From an uncultured Prevotella sp. (lineage in GTDB: Bacteria; Bacteroidota; Bacteroidia; Bacteroidales; Bacteroidaceae), in NCBI GenBank assembly GCA_934230685.1, contig CAKQFF010000057.1:1-10481 (forward strand): a stretch of 10,481 nucleotides of DNA. Direction: 5' to 3'. Below the pieces are notes generated by a model. That model made no database searches. It had not been told where the DNA came from and worked only from the letters and a program-made list of their open reading frames with translations. The position numbers and the translations under genes are program-made. This document shows positions 1 through 7,733 of this stretch, in pieces (positions within the stretch are counted from its first letter, which is position 1; the number at the start of each line of letters is the position of its first letter).

Positions 1-1700
1 TGCTCGCTGCTGCGTGCAGTAAGCAGAAGCACTGGAATGTGGCTTGTTGCCTCATGCTGCTTAAGGCGTGTACAGAATGTAAGTCCGTCCATTATTGGCA
101 TCATCACATCCGAAACTACTATGTCGGGCACACTCTCTACGGCAAGTTTAAGTCCGCTCTGTCCGTCGGCTGCCTCTATCACATAGTAGCGGTCGAGCAG
201 TAGAGTGCGCAGATAGGCACGCATGTCGGCATTGTCATCCACGATAAGCACAGTAGCGAGTTCATCCGTATTGTCATTTACAAGAATGTCATGACGACAG
301 TCTTGTACTGACTTGCGGCTTGCCATTAGTTGCTCATTAGTAGTTGCGGTAGTGTCATCAACTGTAGCGTTGTTCTCGCGACGGAACAAAAGTACGTCAC
401 TTATAAGTCTTTGCAGCTGTTCCACATTGCGTTGAATAATGTTGATGAGTTGTTGTGAGTCTCCTTTACCTTCGGCAAGTTGATTTACGGGTCCAGCTAT
501 TAGAGTCAATGGAGTGCGCAACTGGTGTGATGCGTTTGTAAAGAAACGTGTCTGTTCGTCATTCAATTCATGCATACGACGGTTGGCACGACGTGTGACC
601 TTTACGGCACGCCATGTGGTTGCAACAGCTACTGCCAATAGCAGGATTACGAGGAAAGCTACGATGAGCAGTGAGCGCTGGATATGATAGAAACCGAGAT
701 AAGTCTCAAGTTTCGACTGTATTGTTGCAAGATACTGGTTCTGTTTCATCAATGAGTTGCTGCTCAACGATATGTCTGCAACATTCTGTGGCGTGATAAC
801 AAAGCTTTTCATGTTGTTTACACGTTCAAACGGTTTTCCTTCAAGTATGTTCAAGGCAAGGGCTATCACTTCCTCGCCATGGGTAGGATATATGTATGAT
901 GCTGAGAGTTGTCCTCTCTGCACAGCGTCTATACCCTCGCCAGGCAGTCCGTCAATACCAAGAAAACGGATGTCGTGCTCCTTGTGAAATTCTTTGGCTG
1001 CCTCATAAGCACCAAAAGCAACCAAATCACTGTGGCAGAATACTATATCTACAATTTTGCCATCCTTCAACCATCGTTGCATTATACGTTTACAGTCGTC
1101 GTATGACCATTGACCTGGCACATGATGATACTCAATGGATGGATATTGTTTCATTGTTTCGCTAAAACCAGAATGTCGTTGTACAGCTGGGGACATATCT
1201 GATGGTCCACTCATTTCCAATACAATAGGTCGTCGTCCGTCAGTCTTAACGCTGTCACGGCATAGCAAAGCTGCATACTCCGCCATCTTGCGTCCTGCCT
1301 CAACGTTGTCGCCACCGATATAAGCGGTATAATCTTTTAAGGCTGTAATGCGGTCGAAGAATACAATAGGGATATTCTTGTCGCGAGCGCGTTGCAGACT
1401 GCCATTCAGAGCATGATAGTCGTTAGGTGAAATCACAAGCAGGTCGACACCCTCGTCGATGAGGCTGTCTATCTGAAGACATTGGCGTTCGTTGCTGTTG
1501 TCGGCATCTTTTATAATCACCTTTACGTCGGTGTCGTATAGATGTTGTGCAGAAAGCATCTCAATGTTGGCTTTTTCGCGCCAGCGTCCACCCACACATT
1601 GCGATACACCTATCTTATATTTATAGTTGCTGGTGCAACCAGTAGCGAGTGTAAGCACCGCAAGCAATATAAATAATGTGTTGTAAGTTTTGGTTTTCAT
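1..1700 (-). CDS. Hybrid two-component sensor-regulator, periplasmic sugar-binding type, BT1754-like (partial, C-terminus off window)
   Basis: About 566 residues are visible, read by hand from the ATG at 1700-1698; the frame stays open to base 1. Residues 1-22 form a hydrophobic signal ending in LATGC, a plausible lipobox (Cys22). Residues ~27-330 resemble a periplasmic-binding-protein sugar domain of the LacI/RbsB type (IGVSQC, LLVISPND, IPIVFFDR, YIGGDN, GIDGLPGEG). One membrane segment lies at ~343-363. A DHp/HisKA helix follows, with the box SHQLRTPLTL (His392). A receiver domain starts at ~484 with acidic pair D488/D489, phospho-acceptor D531 in VVSDVMMP, and LLLTAR. Only ~41 residues separate DHp (ending ~442) from the receiver, so the HATPase domain is absent. 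An AraC-type DNA-binding domain is expected beyond the window but is not seen. By family knowledge BT1754 senses fructose; the divergent GH32, importer and kinase genes support that role here. Confidence 0.9.
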   Translation of the reverse strand, partial: MKTKTYNTLFILLAVLTLATGCTSNYKYKIGVSQCVGGRWREKANIEMLSAQHLYDTDVKVIIKDADNSNERQCLQIDSLIDEGVDLLVISPNDYHALNGSLQRARDKNIPIVFFDRITALKDYTAYIGGDNVEAGRKMAEYAALLCRDSVKTDGRRPIVLEMSGPSDMSPAVQRHSGFSETMKQYPSIEYHHVPGQWSYDDCKRIMQRWLKDGKIVDIVFCHSDLVAFGAYEAAKEFHKEHDIRFLGIDGLPGEGIDAVQRGQLSASYIYPTHGEEVIALALNILEGKPFERVNNMKSFVITPQNVADISLSSNSLMKQNQYLATIQSKLETYLGFYHIQRSLLIVAFLVILLLAVAVATTWRAVKVTRRANRRMHELNDEQTRFFTNASHQLRTPLTLIAGPVNQLAEGKGDSQQLINIIQRNVEQLQRLISDVLLFRRENNATVDDTTATTNEQLMASRKSVQDCRHDILVNDNTDELATVLIVDDNADMRAYLRTLLLDRYYVIEAADGQSGLKLAVESVPDIVVSDVMMPIMDGLTFCTRLKQHEATSHIPVLLLTARSSE

Positions 1701-1733
1701 ATGTAAATGTTAGGTTTTATATGTTTTCAATGG

Positions 1734-1741
1734 CAAAGTTA
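1734..1741 (-). promoter_or_regulatory. Probable -7 promoter element of the sensor-regulator
   Basis: Read on the minus strand this is TAACTTTG, an exact match to the Bacteroidetes -7 consensus TAnnTTTG, 33 bases ahead of the ATG. A TTTG at 1769-1766 could be a -33 element, but its ~24-base spacing is longer than the usual ~19-21. The same octamer serves as the candidate -7 element of the MFS gene. Confidence 0.55.
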
Positions 1742-1859
1742 CTGAAAAATCTTATATTCTGTAGTCAAAATAAATGACTATTCACTCAAGGATTGTTTCA
1801 TACCGTAATTCTTGTTAGTTTAAGAAACATAAGTAACATTCACTTTATGATATAAAATG

Positions 1860-1867
1860 TAATTTTG
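1860..1867 (+). promoter_or_regulatory. Probable -7 promoter element of the GH32 gene
   Basis: TAATTTTG matches TAnnTTTG and lies 61 bases upstream of the chosen ATG. No TTTG sits at the expected -33 distance, which fits a promoter that needs an activator such as the divergent sensor-regulator. The 17 bases from 1860 to 1876 match the MFS promoter core (3787-3803) at 15 positions. Candidate operator elements nearby are GTAACATTC at 1833-1841 and the direct repeat ATTCACT at 1780-1786 and 1838-1844; these are suggestions only. Confidence 0.55.
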
Positions 1868-1928
1868 TAGCAGAAATCAATCACCTACAGCTCACGCTAT
1901 TTTGATTATTCTAAAAACCTATATAAAT

Positions 1929-3659
1929 ATGAATAAGAACAAAACACTTTTCAGCCGCACAGCGGCAGCGTCGTTTCTCTTAGGGCTTGCCATGTCAGCC
2001 TCAGCGCAAGAGACAAGTTTTCTCAGTAGCAACCACTGCATCTATCGTGTGGACAACTCACAGAAGGTCCTTCTTCTGCCAGTGCAGGAGAAGGCAGAGA
2101 TGTGCAATATTAAGGTGGTGGACGGCAATAATCAGGTGAAGGCACTGAATGTTCGCCTTGCATCCAACCACATTGACTATTATGTGCCTCTATATCTTGA
2201 CGCGTTTAAGGGCAGCAAGAGCATCTCTTTGGATATTCATGTCAATGGCACCTATCGCAACGATGGAGAACTCTCTGGCTTTACATGTTGGAAGAATATG
2301 AAGTATGCCGACTCGTTCGACACTACCAACCGCGAGCAGTATCGTCCCGCTTATCATCACACTCCTGCATATGGATGGATGAACGACCCTAATGGTATGT
2401 TCTATAAGGATGGTGTATGGCATCTTTATTACCAGCATAATCCCTACGGCTCGCAATGGGAGAACATGACATGGGGACATTCCACATCTACCGACCTAAT
2501 GCATTGGGAGTTCCAAGGTGATGCTGTTGAGCCAGACGCTTGGGGTACAATATTCTCTGGCTCGGCTGTAGTAGACCATAACAATACTGCGGGATTTGGC
2601 AATGGTTCTGTTGTGGCTATGTATACATCGGCTGCCGAGAGCCAGACACAGAGTCTTGCTTACAGCACCGACAATGGCAAGACTTTCACAAAATATGCTG
2701 GCAACCCTGTGATTACGAGCAATACACCCGACTTCCGCGACCCTCACATGTTCTGGAATGAGGATATAAAGAAGTGGAACATGATTCTTGCCGAGGGACA
2801 GCACATGAATATCTACTCATCTGCCGACCTTAAGGAATGGACGCTCGAAAGCCAGTTTGGTGCTGAGTATGGCAATCATGGCGGTGTATGGGAATGTCCC
2901 GACCTTATGAAGATGCGTGTACGTGGTACCGACAAGTACAAATGGTTGCTTATCTGCAACATCAACCCTGGTGGACCCTTTGGCGGTTCTGCCACACAGT
3001 ACTTTGTAGGTGACTTTGATGGTAAGATGTTCACATGCGATACCAAACCCGAAGTAACAAAATGGATGGACTATGGCAAAGACCATTACGCCACGGTTAC
3101 ATTCGACAATGCTCCCGATGGTCGTCATGTAGCCTTAGCATGGATGAGCAATTGGCAGTATGCCAACCAAGTGCCTACCAAGCAATATCGCTCTGGCAAT
3201 TCCATACCACGCGACCTTGACCTCTATGAATATGAAGGCGACATATATTGTGGTGTAACTCCTTCGCCTGAAATGACAGCTGCACGTCCCAAGAAAGCTA
3301 CGAAGAACCTCACAGAGGCATGTGAAATGGTGGTTTCGCTAAAGGGTAATGCTACTTTGACACTTTCCAACGATAATGGTGAGAAGGTGGTTATGACCTA
3401 TGATGAGAAGAATCGCTCATTCTCTATGGACCGCACAAATAGCGGACTGAAAGACTTTAGCGACGACTTTGCTGCCGTTACTACGGCTCCAATACATGGC
3501 AAGATGTCACAATTGCGTCTGTTTATTGATAAGAGCAGTATTGAGGCGTTTGATGCTGAAGGACGTATGGCAATGACAAATCTTGTATTCCCCACCAAGC
3601 CTTACAACAAGGTTACAGTGAAGGGCAAGGCTAAATACGTGGTGTATAATCTGAAATAA
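1929..3659 (+). CDS. Secreted GH32 fructan hydrolase (levanase/inulinase/sucrase type)
   Basis: A 576-residue glycoside hydrolase family 32 enzyme that should cleave beta-fructosyl bonds in fructans or sucrose and release fructose. Residues 1-~25 are a signal peptide (charged start, hydrophobic core, SASA/Q cleavage) without a lipobox Cys, so periplasmic or secreted. Residues ~26-130 form an N-terminal beta domain like the DUF4980 module common in Bacteroides GH32 proteins. The five-bladed propeller follows with the three catalytic signatures: WMNDPNG (nucleophile D153), RDPHMFW (transition-state stabiliser D271) and ECPDLM (acid/base E322). The last ~120 residues are the GH32 C-terminal beta-sandwich (RLFIDKSSIEAF). 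The ATG at 1929 is chosen over an in-frame TTG at 1902, because only the ATG puts the basic n-region right at the start. All catalytic residues are intact. Exo versus endo action and levan versus inulin preference cannot be decided from sequence alone. Confidence 0.95.
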   Translation: MNKNKTLFSRTAAASFLLGLAMSASAQETSFLSSNHCIYRVDNSQKVLLLPVQEKAEMCNIKVVDGNNQVKALNVRLASNHIDYYVPLYLDAFKGSKSISLDIHVNGTYRNDGELSGFTCWKNMKYADSFDTTNREQYRPAYHHTPAYGWMNDPNGMFYKDGVWHLYYQHNPYGSQWENMTWGHSTSTDLMHWEFQGDAVEPDAWGTIFSGSAVVDHNNTAGFGNGSVVAMYTSAAESQTQSLAYSTDNGKTFTKYAGNPVITSNTPDFRDPHMFWNEDIKKWNMILAEGQHMNIYSSADLKEWTLESQFGAEYGNHGGVWECPDLMKMRVRGTDKYKWLLICNINPGGPFGGSATQYFVGDFDGKMFTCDTKPEVTKWMDYGKDHYATVTFDNAPDGRHVALAWMSNWQYANQVPTKQYRSGNSIPRDLDLYEYEGDIYCGVTPSPEMTAARPKKATKNLTEACEMVVSLKGNATLTLSNDNGEKVVMTYDEKNRSFSMDRTNSGLKDFSDDFAAVTTAPIHGKMSQLRLFIDKSSIEAFDAEGRMAMTNLVFPTKPYNKVTVKGKAKYVVYNLK

Positions 3660-3667
3660 TATATAAT

Positions 3668-3692
3668 GTGGTACGGCTTCATGCCGTGCCAC
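3668..3692 (+). terminator. Stem-loop after the GH32 gene (possible attenuator or terminator)
   Basis: GTGGTACGGC (3668-3677) and GCCGTGCCAC (3683-3692) form a 10-bp stem with one G-T wobble and the loop TTCAT, starting 9 bases after the GH32 stop. No T-tract follows, so it may be an imperfect terminator, a 3'-end protecting structure, or a way to set GH32 versus transporter mRNA levels. A separate promoter core lies ~95 bases downstream. Confidence 0.5.
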
Positions 3693-3786
3693 TCTAAGCA
3701 TGTTACATTCGTTGTAGAAATGTTGTAAGTTACGATTTTTGCAATCAGATGCAACATTATTTATATGGATGCTGCCTGAATACCTA

Positions 3787-3794
3787 TAACTTTG
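3787..3794 (+). promoter_or_regulatory. Probable -7 promoter element of the MFS-fructokinase operon
   Basis: TAACTTTG matches TAnnTTTG, 50 bases ahead of the MFS ATG, followed by CAGCAGAAA much as in the GH32 promoter (15 of 17 bases equal to 1860-1876). There is no good -33 TTTG. GTTACATTC at 3701-3709 and GCAACATTA at 3751-3759 resemble GTAACATTC upstream of GH32 and may be shared activator sites. The rest of the 184-base gap holds only the hairpin after GH32. Confidence 0.5.
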
Positions 3795-3843
3795 CAGCAG
3801 AAAATTCAAAAATCAACTAATAACTAAAAAAGTTTATACACAA

Positions 3844-5055
3844 ATGAGCAATTCCAACTCAAGTAAACTCACACTCATCCCGGTGATGATAGCATTCTTC
3901 ACAATGGGATTCGTCGACCTCGTCGGCGCAGTGTCCAACAACATGCAGGAAGACTTCGGACTCTCTGATTCCGCAGCCAACTTCTTCCCGTCGCTTGTGT
4001 TCTTCTGGTTCCTCATCTTCTCTGTGCCTACGGGCATGTTGATGAATAAGATTGGACGCAAGAAGACAGTACTCCTCTCTATTGTAATCACTACATTGGC
4101 AGTGTTCCTCCCTCTCTTCGACAGTTTCATGCCTACAAATGAGAGTCAGCTTTGGTTGATGTACGTCTCTTTCTCGCTCCTTGGCATAGGCAATGCCATC
4201 ATGCAGACCTCAATCAACCCATTGGTGACAATGCTTGTTAAGGGTCACCTTGCTTCAACACTCACCTTCGGACAGTTTGTCAAGGCTATCGCCTCGTTCA
4301 TTGCTCCGCTCATCGCTGCATGGGGAGCCACAACTACAGCTCCTGTCTTAGGACTCAGCTGGCGTATTCTCTTCCTCTTGTTCTTCATCATCGGTATGGT
4401 TGCAACATTATGGCTCGGCATGACCCGCATTGAGGAAGAGCCCATCGAGGGCAAGGCCTCTGGTTTCGTTGACTGCCTCAAGATGCTTGGCTCGCCTATC
4501 ATCCTCCTCTCATTCATTGGCATAATGTGTCATGTAGGCATTGATGTAGGCACTAATGCTGTTGCTCCTAAGATTCTCCTTGAGCGTCTTGGTGGTGCTG
4601 GCGACACACTCAGCCAGTTTGAGTATGCCACATCTCTTTACTTCGCTTTCCGTACACTCGGTTGCTTCACTGGTTCAATCCTTATGCGCAAGCTCAACAT
4701 CCGCACATTCTTCACTATCATTGTGCTTATGATGGCACTCTCTATGGTAGGTTTCGTGTTCGGCACAGAGAAGTGGGAACTTTGGGCTGCTATCGCTCTT
4801 GTTGGCTACGGCAACTCAAATGTGTTCTCTATCGTGTTCTCTCAGGCTATGCTTTCCGCTCCCGAGAAGAAGAACGAGGTGTCTGGTCTTATGATTATGG
4901 GCTTGTTCGGTGGCACAGTGTTCCCGCTCTTCATGGGCTTTGCAAGTGATGCTGCCAAAGAAGCCGGCTCACAGTATCCGCAGATATGGGCTGCCGTGGT
5001 AATGGCAGTGGGTGTAGTGTATCTGCTCTCTTATATTCCGAAAGTTAAGCAATAA
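3844..5055 (+). CDS. MFS sugar importer, FucP/glucose-galactose porter type, probable fructose permease
   Basis: A 403-residue inner-membrane protein with about twelve hydrophobic segments and a hydrophilic central loop at ~195-215 (TRIEEEPIEGK), typical of the major facilitator superfamily. The loop after the second membrane segment has the MFS motif-A-like sequence GMLMNKIGRKK (64-74). Membrane segment 1 carries Asp25 (GFVDLVGA); FucP-type sugar:proton symporters also use acidic residues in the membrane, but I cannot confirm equivalence. The kinase starts 13 bases downstream, so the two are almost certainly cotranscribed, and with GH32 and the fructose-type sensor this points to import of fructose released in the periplasm. 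The B. thetaiotaomicron counterpart would be BT1758. Substrate assignment rests on context; glucose, galactose or sucrose cannot be excluded from the protein alone. Confidence 0.88.
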   Translation: MSNSNSSKLTLIPVMIAFFTMGFVDLVGAVSNNMQEDFGLSDSAANFFPSLVFFWFLIFSVPTGMLMNKIGRKKTVLLSIVITTLAVFLPLFDSFMPTNESQLWLMYVSFSLLGIGNAIMQTSINPLVTMLVKGHLASTLTFGQFVKAIASFIAPLIAAWGATTTAPVLGLSWRILFLLFFIIGMVATLWLGMTRIEEEPIEGKASGFVDCLKMLGSPIILLSFIGIMCHVGIDVGTNAVAPKILLERLGGAGDTLSQFEYATSLYFAFRTLGCFTGSILMRKLNIRTFFTIIVLMMALSMVGFVFGTEKWELWAAIALVGYGNSNVFSIVFSQAMLSAPEKKNEVSGLMIMGLFGGTVFPLFMGFASDAAKEAGSQYPQIWAAVVMAVGVVYLLSYIPKVKQ

Positions 5056-5068
5056 AAAACCTAATATA

Positions 5069-5947
5069 ATGAATACAAAATATGTAGTAGGACTTGGCGA
5101 GGCACTCTGGGATGTGCTTCCTGAGGGAAAGAAACTTGGTGGTGCTCCTGCAAACTTCGCATTCCACGCAGGACAGTTTGGACTCAACTCTATCGCTGTG
5201 AGTGCTCTTGGCGAAGACAAGCTTGCTGAGGAGACTATCGAGCAGCTTGAAGAGAAGAAGTTGCAGTATTGCATGCCTCGCGTGCCTTATCCAACTGGCA
5301 CAGTGCAGGTGACTCTCGACGACGAGGGCATACCTACCTATGATATAAAGGAGAATGTGGCATGGGACAACATTCCGTTCAACGATGATGTTAAGGCTGT
5401 TGCCGAGAACACACGTGCCGTATGTTGGGGCTCGTTGGCTCAGCGTAATGTGGTAAGCCGCGAGTCAATCTATAAGTTCCTCGACGCTACTCCTAAGGAC
5501 TGTATGAAGATTTTCGACATCAATCTTCGTCAGAACTTCTACACCAAGGAGATTATCTGCGAGAGCATGAAGCGTTGCAATGTTCTCAAGATTAACGATG
5601 AGGAGTTGGTTCTCATAGGTCGCATGTTCGGCTATCCTGGCTTGGACATCGAGAATAAGTGCTGGCTTATCCTTGGCAAGTACGATCTCGACATGCTTGT
5701 GCTTACTTGTGGAGTTAACGGTAGTTATGTATTCACACCTGGCACAATGTCATTCCAACCAACTCCTAAGGTTGATGTGGCTGATACTGTAGGTGCAGGC
5801 GACTCTTTCACTGGCACATTCTGTGCTTCTATACTTGCAGGAATGTCGGTGGCCGATGCTCATAAACGTGCTGTCCACGTGAGCGCATACGTTTGCACAC
5901 AGAACGGAGCAATGCCTGTATTGCCTGAAGAAGTGAAGAATATCTAA
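5069..5947 (+). CDS. PfkB-family fructokinase
   Basis: A 292-residue cytoplasmic ribokinase-like sugar kinase, close to the usual length. The N-terminus (YVVGLGEALWDVLPEG) and the sugar-binding GGAPANFAFH (from 24) are typical of fructokinases. The C-terminal PfkB signature DTVGAGDSFTGTF contains the anion hole GAG and catalytic base Asp245. It is expected to convert imported fructose plus ATP to fructose phosphate (normally fructose-6-phosphate for this group), feeding glycolysis. It starts 13 bases after the MFS stop in an A-rich leader, and ends just before the strong bidirectional terminator, so it is the last gene of the fructose operon. Other PfkB sugars (ribose, adenosine, KDG) are less likely given GGAPAN and the neighbours. 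No truncation is seen. Confidence 0.92.
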   Translation: MNTKYVVGLGEALWDVLPEGKKLGGAPANFAFHAGQFGLNSIAVSALGEDKLAEETIEQLEEKKLQYCMPRVPYPTGTVQVTLDDEGIPTYDIKENVAWDNIPFNDDVKAVAENTRAVCWGSLAQRNVVSRESIYKFLDATPKDCMKIFDINLRQNFYTKEIICESMKRCNVLKINDEELVLIGRMFGYPGLDIENKCWLILGKYDLDMLVLTCGVNGSYVFTPGTMSFQPTPKVDVADTVGAGDSFTGTFCASILAGMSVADAHKRAVHVSAYVCTQNGAMPVLPEEVKNI

Positions 5948-5953
5948 TTTGGT

Positions 5954-5970
5954 TTTCGTATTTTACGAAA
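5954..5970. repeat. Short perfect inverted repeat after the fructokinase
   Basis: TTTCGTA (5954-5960) and TACGAAA (5964-5970) form a 7-bp stem with loop TTT, starting 6 bases after the fructokinase stop and 18 bases before the main terminator stem. It may assist termination or 3'-end stability. Confidence 0.55.
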
Positions 5971-5977
5971 TACATTG

Positions 5978-6032
5978 AAAAAAATAATGGCAACTGGATG
6001 AATCTTATCTCATCATCCAGTTGCCCTTTTTT
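5978..6032. terminator. Bidirectional intrinsic terminator between fructokinase and the lipoprotein gene
   Basis: GGCAACTGGATGA (5989-6001) pairs perfectly with TCATCCAGTTGCC (6013-6025): a 13-bp stem with an 11-base loop. On the plus strand it is followed by six T (6027-6032), the classic form for stopping fructokinase transcripts. On the minus strand the A-run at 5978-5984 becomes a T-tract after a 4-base gap, so it can also stop the convergent lipoprotein mRNA. The right arm encodes the last residues of the lipoprotein (GNWMM) and the loop carries its TAA stop. Confidence 0.9.
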
Positions 6033-6406
6033 AGTGTCATGGGCACTACGATTTCTTCTCTCGTACTGTCCTTGAAGCATAACACAAGAAAGGCATGTCC
6101 CACATGCTTGGCTGTGTCGGCTTTGGCTCCTGCTATTGTCACGGAGTCGAGACCCTTATGGTCGTCCTTCATTTGCCACACATATTGCTTGGCACTTACT
6201 ATCAGCTGTTCGCGATAGCTGCCAGGAATACTGTCCGGTCGGTAGAAACCATCCACATAAGCGTCATACTTGCCTTGTATCAGGTAGTCGTAGTATGTCT
6301 TTGCGGTTTGTGCTACCAGTTCTTCTGGGTTGGGTTCTTCTCCCTTGCCGCATGAGGCAAAGGAGAAGAGCGTTAATGCGAGTACTATATATAATAGGTG
6401 GCGCAT
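6005..6406 (-). CDS. Small lipoprotein of unknown function (DUF4878/NTF2-like candidate)
   Basis: A 133-residue protein. The ATG at 6406 is preferred over one 15 codons upstream, because it puts the charged start (MRHLL) directly before a hydrophobic stretch and lipobox FASC, with Cys19 as the lipidated residue; the longer form would also overlap der. The mature part begins GKGEEPNPEELV, then a helix (AQTAKTYYDYLIQGKYDAYVDGFY) and alternating beta-like stretches ending in CFKDSTREEIVVPMTLKKGNWMMR. That helix-plus-curved-sheet pattern suits small NTF2/cystatin-like lipoproteins of Bacteroidetes, but this is a fold guess and no function is assigned. It starts 11 bases after the der stop, so it is probably cotranscribed with der, and its end is folded into the bidirectional terminator. 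Likely anchored in a membrane facing the periplasm. Confidence 0.8.
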   Translation of the reverse strand: MRHLLYIVLALTLFSFASCGKGEEPNPEELVAQTAKTYYDYLIQGKYDAYVDGFYRPDSIPGSYREQLIVSAKQYVWQMKDDHKGLDSVTIAGAKADTAKHVGHAFLVLCFKDSTREEIVVPMTLKKGNWMMR

Positions 6407-6417
6407 GTTGGTTTGTT

Positions 6418-7731
6418 TTACTTCTGTCGTATAAACACGTTTATCGGACAACCGTGCATCGACCAGTTCTCGCGAATCTTGTTCTCGAGGAATCGGCGAT
6501 AAGGCTCCTTGATGTACTGCGGAAGGTTGGCGTAGAACACAAACGAAGGTATCTGTGTGTTGGGCAACTGTGTGCAGTACTTAATCTTGATGTACTTACC
6601 CTTGGTTGATGGTGGTGGGTAAGCCTCGATAAGCGGAAGCATCACCTCGTTGAGCTTTGATGTTCCCACGTGAGCCTTGCGGTTGAGGTAAACCTGCTTT
6701 GCTGTCTCAAGCACCTTGAAGATGCGCTGCTTGGTGAGTGCTGAAGCGAAGATGATAGGGAAGTCAACAAACGGAGCCATACGCTTGCGGATGGCATTCT
6801 CGAATGTCTTTATCACAGCCTGGTCCTTGTTCTCCACAAGGTCCCACTTGTTCACCACTACCACCAGCGACTTGTTGTTGCGCTGTATGAGCTGGAAGAT
6901 GTTCATATCCTGAGCCTCAATGCCTCGTGTGGCATCAATCATAAGGATACACACGTCTGAATTCTCGATAGCGCGGATTGAACGCATCACCGAATAGAAC
7001 TCCAAGTCCTCCGACACCTTGTTCTTGCGACGTATACCGGCTGTGTCTACAAGATAGAAGTCGAATCCAAACTTGTCGAAGCGTGTATAGATAGAGTCGC
7101 GTGTTGTACCTGCAATCTCTGTCACGATGTTGCGGTCCTCACCGATAAAGGCATTGATGATAGAACTCTTGCCTGCATTAGGACGACCCACCACAGCGAA
7201 GCGAGGAATACCATCCTCTACCTCTTCCTTGGTGTCAGGCTTCAGCTTCGAGAGCACAAGGTCGAGCAAGTCGCCCGTACCGCTGCCCGTAGCCGATGAT
7301 ATACATTGTGGCTCACCAAGTCCCAGTCCGTAGAACTCAGCAGCATCGTATATCTGGTCGTTGTTGTCGGTCTTGTTAGCCACAAGGATAACAGGGAGCT
7401 TTGTGCGGCGAAGGATAGTTGCCACATCCTGGTCCCAGTCTGTCAAGCCTGTCTGCACGTCAACGAGAAAGAGAACAAGGTCGGCCTCTTCTGTTGCCAC
7501 AATTACCTGCTTGCGGATAGCGTCCTCAAAGATATCGTCGCTCTTCACTACCCATCCGCCAGTATCTACTACCGAGAACTCACGTCCGTTCCACTCGCAT
7601 TTGCCATACTGGCGGTCGCGTGTTGTGCCCGCAGTATCGCTCACGATAGCCTGACGTGTCTTGGTAAGACGGTTGAACAGTGTCGACTTGCCCACGTTAG
7701 GGCGTCCCACTATTGCTACTAAATTTGCCAT
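6418..7731 (-). CDS. der: Ribosome biogenesis GTPase Der (EngA)
   Basis: A 437-residue double GTPase needed for late assembly of the 50S subunit; acts in the cytoplasm on ribosome precursors. GTPase domain 1 has GRPNVGKS (9-16), DTGG (56-59) and NKTD (119-122). Domain 2 has GRPNAGKS (182-189), DTAG (229-232), NKWD (294-297) and ASAL (329-332). The KH-like C-terminal domain spans ~352-437 and ends [17 protein letters not shown], normal for the family. The start [10 protein letters not shown] at 7731 is chosen: a 17-residue in-frame extension from a TTG at 7782 would be translated from the repeat DNA (Gln/Asn/Lys-rich) and is not family-like. The leader is therefore the heptad repeat between era and der. 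I see no TAnnTTTG core in that gap, so der is probably transcribed from the era promoter or from a non-standard promoter within the repeat. Confidence 0.97.
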   Translation of the reverse strand: MANLVAIVGRPNVGKSTLFNRLTKTRQAIVSDTAGTTRDRQYGKCEWNGREFSVVDTGGWVVKSDDIFEDAIRKQVIVATEEADLVLFLVDVQTGLTDWDQDVATILRRTKLPVILVANKTDNNDQIYDAAEFYGLGLGEPQCISSATGSGTGDLLDLVLSKLKPDTKEEVEDGIPRFAVVGRPNAGKSSIINAFIGEDRNIVTEIAGTTRDSIYTRFDKFGFDFYLVDTAGIRRKNKVSEDLEFYSVMRSIRAIENSDVCILMIDATRGIEAQDMNIFQLIQRNNKSLVVVVNKWDLVENKDQAVIKTFENAIRKRMAPFVDFPIIFASALTKQRIFKVLETAKQVYLNRKAHVGTSKLNEVMLPLIEAYPPPSTKGKYIKIKYCTQLPNTQIPSFVFYANLPQYIKEPYRRFLENKIRENWSMHGCPINVFIRQK

Positions 7732-7733
7732 AT

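Noticed and set aside
757..1323. Several short plus-strand frames
   Set aside because: They are antisense to the sensor-regulator, whose minus-strand frame is continuous and family-like.
1902..1928. Upstream TTG start for the GH32 gene
   Set aside because: It would add nine residues before a normal signal peptide; the ATG at 1929 is better.
6136..6609. 157-residue plus-strand open frame
   Set aside because: It overlaps the lipoprotein and der in antisense; both of those have convincing motifs and starts.
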